From contig CAMORE010000034.1 of the NCBI GenBank assembly GCA_946623365.1, positions 1 through 18,286 on the forward strand: DNA of 18,286 bases, in the 5' to 3' direction. Below are positions 14,037-18,286 of this stretch, piece after piece. The DNA comes from an uncultured Acinetobacter sp. GTDB taxonomy: Bacteria; Cyanobacteriota; Vampirovibrionia; Gastranaerophilales; Gastranaerophilaceae. The translations under genes and the position numbers were made by a program. The notes beneath the pieces were generated by a model. It ran no database searches and had not been told where the DNA came from. It was given only the letters and a program-made list of their open reading frames with translations. Numbering within the stretch: the stretch's first letter is position 1; each line of letters starts with the position of its first letter.

Positions 14037-14244
14037 TGTTCAAAACTGTATGAAAGTATTAATATTATTATATTTTAATTGTTCAAAAAACTGTAGAAAG
14101 ATTGTAGAAAATTTAAACATTTTGAACAGTTATGAACAAAAAAATAAAATAAAAATAAAAAAGTAAAAACAAAGAGTAGAAACATGTTCAAAACTAACGA
14201 ACTTTTCTACAATAAAATAAAAGTTTTGAACATAGTTTTGAACA
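14037..14244. repeat. cluster of TTWTNNACA 9-mers (candidate DnaA-box cluster / oriC or multi-site operator)
   Basis: Ten matches in 208 bp. TTTTGAACA: 14037-14045(-), 14080-14088(-), 14120-14128(+), 14185-14193(-), 14224-14232(+), 14236-14244(+). TTATGAACA: 14130-14138(+). TTTTCTACA: 14103-14111(-) and 14203-14211(+). One variant, CTTTCTACA: 14092-14100(-). TTATGAACA differs from the canonical DnaA box TTATCCACA only at the two central bases, and TTTTCTACA differs from the cyanobacterial TTTTCCACA at one. Two long A/T-only tracts (13964-14010 and 14139-14160) could serve as unwinding elements. Alternative: operator sites of an unknown repressor controlling both flanking genes. Confidence 0.5.
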
Positions 14245-14253
14245 TGATATAAT
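14226..14253 (+). promoter_or_regulatory. extended -10 promoter of mazG (leaderless)
   Basis: TTGAAC (14226-14231), 16-bp spacer ending TGA, TATAAT (14248-14253), then six bases to ATG 14260. The -35 overlaps one TTTTGAACA box and a second box lies in the spacer, so whatever binds the boxes should compete with RNA polymerase. Confidence 0.7.
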
Positions 14254-14259
14254 GCTGTT

Positions 14260-15036
14260 ATGAAATATCCGAATTTAGAAAAACTGATTGACATAATAGC
14301 CGTATTAAGAAGCGAAAACGGTTGTCCTTGGGATAGAGAGCAAACACATAAATCACTAAGACCGAATATGTTGGAAGAAGCATACGAAGCGGTAGATGCT
14401 ATTGATGATAATGATATACCAAATTTACGGGAAGAACTTGGAGATGTCTTACTTCAAGTTGTTTTACATTCACAAATAGCGAAGGATAATAATGAATTTG
14501 ATATAGAAGATGTTGCTAAAGAGCTTTCTGAAAAGTTAATTCACCGTCATCCGCATGTATTTGGTAAAGCTCACGTTGATTCTGCCGGTGATGTAATAGT
14601 TAATTGGGATAAATTAAAACAAGAAGAAAAGACCTACAGAAAATCTATATTAGACGGAATATCAAAATCTCAATCAGCTTTAATGTCTGCTCAAAAAATA
14701 AGTAAAAAAGTTGTAAAAGTCGGTTTTGAATGGGATTCAGTTGAAAGCTTAAAAGATTGTATAAAATCAGAGTATAAAGAATTTGAAGAAGCTGTAGAAT
14801 TAGGTGACAAAGATAAAATGGAAGATGAAATGGGAGATATCTTCTTTGCAACAGTAAATCTTGCAAGATGGTATAAAATTGATTCCGAACAAGCTTTGCT
14901 AAGAGCAAATAAAAAATTCACAAAACGTTTTAAAAAAATGGAAGAATTAAAAACAAAACCGTTTGAAGAATACACATATGACGAATTTAACGATTTATGG
15001 AAAAAAGCTAAAATAGAATTAGAAAAGGAAAATTAA
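14260..15036 (+). CDS. mazG: MazG, nucleoside triphosphate pyrophosphohydrolase
   Basis: Hydrolyses NTPs/dNTPs to NMP plus PPi; a house-cleaning enzyme that can also lower (p)ppGpp stress signalling in E. coli. 258 aa, normal for the two-domain form. The first MazG domain has CPWDREQTHKSLRPNMLEEA with metal-binding EEAYE and EELGD (EExxE...ExxD). The second repeats the pattern with KEFEEAVE and EDEMGD. HRHPHVFG lies between them, as in orthologues. No Shine-Dalgarno precedes the ATG; an extended -10 promoter ends six bases before it, so the transcript probably starts at the start codon. A parvulin gene follows after 1 bp in the same operon. Confidence 0.95.
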   Translation: MKYPNLEKLIDIIAVLRSENGCPWDREQTHKSLRPNMLEEAYEAVDAIDDNDIPNLREELGDVLLQVVLHSQIAKDNNEFDIEDVAKELSEKLIHRHPHVFGKAHVDSAGDVIVNWDKLKQEEKTYRKSILDGISKSQSALMSAQKISKKVVKVGFEWDSVESLKDCIKSEYKEFEEAVELGDKDKMEDEMGDIFFATVNLARWYKIDSEQALLRANKKFTKRFKKMEELKTKPFEEYTYDEFNDLWKKAKIELEKEN

Positions 15037-15037
15037 A

Positions 15038-15400
15038 ATGAAAAAATTTTTAGGATTAGTATTTTTATTTTTAATTACTGTAGTACCTGTAAAAGCATAT
15101 ATGGGAAGCAGTTTTGACGAACCCATAAATGTATGTGCAAGTCATATATTAGTTCCGGAAGAAATTCAAGCACAAAGATTAAAATTAGAAATAAAATCAT
15201 ATCAAGATTTTCAAGAATTGGCAAAAATATATTCTACATGTCCTTCAGGGCAAAAAGGCGGATATTTAGGATGTTTTGGCAGAGGTCAAATGGTTAAGGA
15301 ATTTGAAAAAGCTGCATTTAAGGCAAATACTAATGAAGTAGTAGGACCGATTAAAACAGAATTTGGTTATCACTTAATATGGGTTAACAGAAAATTTTAA
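15038..15400 (+). CDS. secreted parvulin-type peptidyl-prolyl isomerase (PpiC family)
   Basis: Periplasmic or exported proline isomerase of 120 aa. A Sec signal peptide covers residues 1-20 (MKKFLGLVFLFLITVVPVKA). The rest is a single rotamase domain: ASHILVPEE, YQDFQELAKIYSTCPSG, QKGGYLGCFGRGQMVKEFEK, AAFKANTNEVVGPIKTEFGY, HLIWV. These are the conserved parvulin blocks, including the first His (ASHIL) and the second near the end (GYHLI). There are no chaperone domains as in SurA or PrsA. Two cysteines (STCPSG and LGCFG) are extra. Ribosome site AAAAGGAAAA overlaps the end of mazG, so coupled translation is likely. Confidence 0.92.
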   Translation: MKKFLGLVFLFLITVVPVKAYMGSSFDEPINVCASHILVPEEIQAQRLKLEIKSYQDFQELAKIYSTCPSGQKGGYLGCFGRGQMVKEFEKAAFKANTNEVVGPIKTEFGYHLIWVNRKF

Positions 15401-15451
15401 GTCTATAATATTTCTTCTCATAAATTTTATAAATACCAAGCAATTAATGTA

Positions 15452-15480
15452 TTGTCATGAATAGATTTATATTATATAAT
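15452..15480 (+). promoter_or_regulatory. sigma-70 promoter of atpD-atpC
   Basis: TTGTCA (15452-15457), 17-bp spacer, TATAAT (15475-15480): near-perfect housekeeping promoter. Start expected near 15487, giving a leader of about 23 nt with TAGGAG before atpD. Confidence 0.85.
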
Positions 15481-15509
15481 TGACATAAAGAAGAGAGATA
15501 GGAGATTTT

Positions 15510-16919
15510 ATGCAGACTTTAGAAAAGAATGAAGGGATTATTACGCAAATTATCGGGCCTGTTATAGACGTAGAATTTGCGCAAGGTGAGTTGCCTGAAA
15601 TTTATAACGCATTAAATATAACTTGTGATGACGGGACAGTAATAGTAGCAGAAGTTCAACAAATGCTTGGTTCAAATAGAGTTAGAACAGTTGCAATGTC
15701 ATCAACAGACGGTTTAAAAAGAGGTATGAAGGTTATTAATACGGGTGAGCCAATTAAAATACCTGTAGGAAAGCCTATATTAGGAAGAATTCTAAATGTA
15801 ATCGGTCAACCTGTAGATAATGCAGGTCCTATCGAAACAGAAAATTATCTTCCGATTCACAGAGAATCACCAAAATTGGTTGATCAAAATACGGAAGTAG
15901 AAATTTTAGAAACCGGTATAAAAGCTATCGACCTTATTCAACCGTATCAAAAGGGTGGTAAGATTGGTTTGTTTGGCGGTGCCGGTGTAGGTAAAACAGT
16001 TCTTATTATGGAACTTATTCACAATATTGCATCAGAACATTCAGGTGTATCAGTATTTGGCGGTGTTGGTGAAAGAACTCGTGAAGGTAACGACTTGTGG
16101 AATGAAATGAAAGAATCAGGCGTTATCGATAAAGTTGCTTTGATATACGGTCAAATGAATGAGCCTCCGGGAGCAAGAATGAGAGTTGGTTTATCCGCTC
16201 TTACTGCTGCAGAATATTTTAGAGATTTTTCAAAACAAGATGTATTGTTATTTATAGATAACATTTTCAGATTTACTCAAGCAGGTTCAGAAGTATCTGC
16301 TCTGTTAGGACGTATGCCTTCAGCTGTTGGTTATCAACCTACACTTGCAACGGAAATGGGTGAACTTCAAGAACGTATTACATCAACAAAAGACGGATCT
16401 ATTACATCCGTTCAAGCAATTTACGTTCCTGCAGATGACTTAACAGACCCTGCTCCTGCAACAACGTTCTCTCACTTGGATGCTTCTACTGTATTATCAA
16501 GACAAATAGCATCTTTGGGTATTTATCCTGCTGTAGACCCGCTTGCATCAAATTCGAGAGTTCTTGACCCGAACATTATCGGCGAAGAACATTACGAAGT
16601 TACAAGAAAAGTTCTTCAAATTCTTCAAAAATACAAAGAACTTCAAGATATTATTGCTATTTTGGGTATGGATGAACTTTCGGATGAAGATAAAGAAACA
16701 GTTAACAGAGCAAGAAAAATTCAAAGATTCTTGTCACAACCATTCTTTGTAGCTGAACAGTTCTCCGGTATTTCAGGTAAATATGTAAAACTTGAAGATA
16801 CAATAAGAGGATTTAAAGAAATCATTGAAGGTAAACATGACGACCTTCCTGAACAGGCTTTCTACATGGTTGGTACTATAGAGGAAGCTGTAGAGAAAGC
16901 AAAAACGTTAACAGAGTGA
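15510..16919 (+). CDS. atpD: ATP synthase F1 subunit beta
   Basis: Catalytic subunit of F1-ATPase, 469 aa, standard length. Walker A GGAGVGKT is at residues 156-163, the catalytic-Glu region GGVGERTREGNDLW at 184-197, Walker B LLFID at 246-250, LLGRMPSAVGYQPTLATEMG at 265-284 and the DELSDED loop at 388-394. The ATG at 15510 follows TAGGAG (15499-15504). atpC is the only other ATP synthase gene nearby; the alpha, gamma, delta and F0 genes are not in the window. This split is typical of cyanobacteria and chloroplasts. The TGA stop (16917-16919) is part of the first unit of an octamer array. Confidence 0.98.
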   Translation: MQTLEKNEGIITQIIGPVIDVEFAQGELPEIYNALNITCDDGTVIVAEVQQMLGSNRVRTVAMSSTDGLKRGMKVINTGEPIKIPVGKPILGRILNVIGQPVDNAGPIETENYLPIHRESPKLVDQNTEVEILETGIKAIDLIQPYQKGGKIGLFGGAGVGKTVLIMELIHNIASEHSGVSVFGGVGERTREGNDLWNEMKESGVIDKVALIYGQMNEPPGARMRVGLSALTAAEYFRDFSKQDVLLFIDNIFRFTQAGSEVSALLGRMPSAVGYQPTLATEMGELQERITSTKDGSITSVQAIYVPADDLTDPAPATTFSHLDASTVLSRQIASLGIYPAVDPLASNSRVLDPNIIGEEHYEVTRKVLQILQKYKELQDIIAILGMDELSDEDKETVNRARKIQRFLSQPFFVAEQFSGISGKYVKLEDTIRGFKEIIEGKHDDLPEQAFYMVGTIEEAVEKAKTLTE

Positions 16920-16955
16920 TTAAGTGATTGAGTAATTAGGTGATTAAGTGAATTA
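16916..16955 (+). repeat. octamer array G (5 units), overlapping the atpD stop
   Basis: gtgattaa, gtgattga, gtaattag, gtgattaa, gtgaatta in exact register. The atpD TGA stop is bases 2-4 of unit 1. Confidence 0.85.
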
Positions 16956-16963
16956 TATTTTAC

Positions 16964-16995
16964 TTGTTCACCTGTTTCCCTGTTCACTTGTTCAC
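16964..16995 (-). repeat. octamer array H (4 units), inverted relative to array G
   Basis: On the + strand ttgttcac, ctgtttcc, ctgttcac, ttgttcac, i.e. gtgaacaa, gtgaacag, ggaaacag, gtgaacaa on the - strand. Facing arrays G and H can pair into a long imperfect hairpin between atpD and atpC. Confidence 0.8.
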
Positions 16996-17017
16996 TTTAG
17001 TCATAAGGATTAGCAAA

Positions 17018-17413
17018 GTGAAACTCAAAATAATAACACACGAACGAATAGTTTTTGATGATGAAGTTGATGAACTTATTATTCATACAACAGGCGGTCA
17101 AATTGGTATATTAAAAGATCACATACCAATAACTACTTCGTTAGAGATAGGTGTTACAAAAGCAAAAATTGGCGAAAAGTTTAAGTATTTTGCTACAATG
17201 GGCGGAGTATTTCAATTTAAAGATAATAACGCAGTTATTTTAACTGATGTATGTGAAGATAGCCGCGATATAGATGTTACTCGTGCAAATGCGGCAAAAG
17301 AACGTGCAGAAGCTCGTTTGGCAGAAACCAATGCTCAATATGATACTCAAAGAGCTCAAGCTGCTCTGGCTAGAGCATTAGCAAGATTACAAGCCGCTCT
17401 AAATAACGGTTAA
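17018..17413 (+). CDS. atpC: ATP synthase F1 subunit epsilon
   Basis: Central-stalk regulatory subunit, 131 aa. The N-terminal beta-barrel (KLKIITHERIVFDDEVDELI, then TTGGQIGILKDHIPITTSLE) is followed by the Ala/Arg-rich C-terminal helical hairpin (about residues 85-129, ARANAAKERAEARL-like). I place the start at GTG 17018: AAGGA lies at 17005-17009, eight bases upstream, and the protein then begins in the usual way. An in-frame TTG at 16964 would add 18 residues translated from the octamer array and has no ribosome site. It follows atpD by 98 bp. No clear terminator follows before the convergent gene. Confidence 0.94.
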   Translation: MKLKIITHERIVFDDEVDELIIHTTGGQIGILKDHIPITTSLEIGVTKAKIGEKFKYFATMGGVFQFKDNNAVILTDVCEDSRDIDVTRANAAKERAEARLAETNAQYDTQRAQAALARALARLQAALNNG

Positions 17414-17467
17414 GAGTGAATATATTTAGTCGAATAACGAAGTAATCAAAAGTTATATTGACTGTTT

Positions 17468-18286
17468 TTAAAATTCTTCTGTATAAGTAAATCCGGATTT
17501 TTCAGAGATAGATTCTAATATTTTTTCTGCTTTTTTAGGCGTAATATTTTGACCGTCTACAGAGTAATTTCCGTTTTGAAATCTTATTTTTTCTTTGCCG
17601 GATGAGTCTTTCACTACTGTAGATTTACATTTTGCCCTCTGCATAATTTTGGGTAAAGCAAATTCCAGACTCGGAATATCAATACTTTTATATTTATTGT
17701 AATCATCAAGTTTAAATGTTCTATTCTTTAAATTTCCGTTGTTATCATAATTTTCTTCTGCAACTAAGTTCATTCCGCCAAATCTTCCGGAGGTTTGAAT
17801 TTGAATAGGCGTTTTATCATCTGCTTGATAATGTGATTTTAACATAACACTTTTAAAACCTTTGTTTGTATTTATTATACCTGCTTCATATTTAACGGAT
17901 GTTCCGTCTTCTTGTCTTTCCCATGTGGAAACAGTTTTTGTAACATTACCGCCAAAACCTCTTGTTTCTATAGTTTGCCATTTTACTCCCGGTTTTGATT
18001 TGTCTATGTTGTTTTTCTGCGGTTCAGATTCATTATTTTGCAATTTGGGTTCAGCATTTTGCGGTTCAGATTCAACAACAGGTTTTTGTTCATCTTCTTC
18101 TGTTACTTCCGGTAGTTTTCCGGAGGAGATTCCGAGTATGTTTTTAATTTTTCCGGAAAATTCTCTGAAACCAAAATCTATTTTATCTATTAATTCACCC
18201 AGTTCATTATTACTTAAGACTGAACTGTCATCATCTTCTCCTGCTGCAGATTCTATGAAAAGTGATAGTTTAGTTTTTTCTTGCCA
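17468..18286 (-). CDS. hypothetical protein, C-terminal 272 residues (5' end outside window)
   Basis: The frame has no stop from 17468 to the right edge, so the gene is 5'-truncated by the window; a TTG at 18043 is only an internal codon. The visible protein has an acidic N-terminal part (including GEDDDSS and LGELIDKIDFGFREFSGKIK), then a low-complexity linker with a repeated ESEPQ(N/K) motif. After that comes a domain of about 170 residues rich in short beta strands (WQTIETRGFGGNVTKTVSTW, then FGGMNLVAEENYDNNGNLKN). It ends in a helical piece (KKAEKILESISEKSGF). No membrane segment is seen. I do not recognise a family. It converges on atpC. Confidence 0.75.
   Translation of the reverse strand, partial: WQEKTKLSLFIESAAGEDDDSSVLSNNELGELIDKIDFGFREFSGKIKNILGISSGKLPEVTEEDEQKPVVESEPQNAEPKLQNNESEPQKNNIDKSKPGVKWQTIETRGFGGNVTKTVSTWERQEDGTSVKYEAGIINTNKGFKSVMLKSHYQADDKTPIQIQTSGRFGGMNLVAEENYDNNGNLKNRTFKLDDYNKYKSIDIPSLEFALPKIMQRAKCKSTVVKDSSGKEKIRFQNGNYSVDGQNITPKKAEKILESISEKSGFTYTEEF

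Noticed and set aside
14120..14244. SOS/LexA boxes (GAAC...GTTC or GTTC-N7-GTTC)
   Set aside because: No copy fits the Gram-positive GAAC-N4-GTTC, the alpha-proteobacterial GTTC-N7-GTTC or the cyanobacterial AGTAC type; pair spacings are irregular. Kept only as a generic operator alternative.
14645..14975. Two minus-strand frames inside mazG
   Set aside because: Shadows of a well-supported gene; Leu- or Ser-rich composition and no start signals.
16964..17017. Upstream TTG start for atpC
   Set aside because: It would translate octamer array H (FTCFPVHLF), with no ribosome site. GTG 17018 has AAGGA eight bases upstream and gives a normal epsilon N-terminus.
1..18286. tRNA, rRNA, IS element or prophage
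   Set aside because: I looked for cloverleaf and rRNA-like GC-rich blocks, transposase motifs and phage genes and found none.

Overview
The window is AT-rich DNA from a Gram-negative (diderm) flagellated bacterium. It encodes both the P-ring (FlgI) and L-ring (FlgH) proteins. Three things suggest a non-photosynthetic relative of Cyanobacteria (Vampirovibrionia/'Melainabacteria', Gastranaerophilales-like). The ATP synthase beta and epsilon genes sit alone under their own promoter, as in cyanobacteria. A PBS-lyase-type HEAT-repeat protein is present. The short palindromic intergenic repeats starting GTAGGTTGGGT and GTAGGGTGC resemble families I recall as common in cyanobacterial genomes. The taxonomic placement is inference; no rRNA or other marker is present.

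Region 1 (1-7182, + strand) is a flagellar rod/ring/hook-filament-junction operon: flgA, flgI, flgJ (rod-binding domain only), a 92-aa unknown, a 60-aa SH3-like unknown, flgH, flgN, flgK and flgL. The gaps from flgI to flgN are built from recurring repeat modules: arrays of a degenerate octamer (GTGANNRR), a GGTGCGGT/ACCGCACC palindrome, a GTTGGGT/ACCCAAC palindrome and one ATTGC...GCAAT element. One octamer array lies inside the FlgH signal-peptide coding sequence.

Region 2 (7183-8491, + strand) follows a clear terminator. It has three small unknown genes (96, 57 and 82 aa). The last two lie behind a sequence identical to the consensus flagellar sigma-28 promoter (TAAAGTTT-N11-GCCGATAA) and before a strong terminator.

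Region 3 (8492-13878) holds an AI-2E family membrane protein (+), a convergent exported protein of unknown function (-), a HEAT-repeat protein (-) and a soluble PAS-GAF histidine kinase (-).

Region 4 (13866-14259) is a very AT-rich divergent intergenic region. It holds about ten 9-mers of the form TTWTNNACA (TTTTGAACA, TTATGAACA, TTTTCTACA), a phased TTA-trinucleotide tract and two outward promoters that would give leaderless mRNAs. It is a candidate DnaA-binding locus or replication origin, or alternatively a multi-site operator.

Region 5 (14260-18286) holds mazG and a secreted parvulin (two-gene operon), then atpD-atpC under a consensus promoter with facing octamer arrays between them. On the - strand there is the 3' part of an unknown acidic protein that runs off the right edge.
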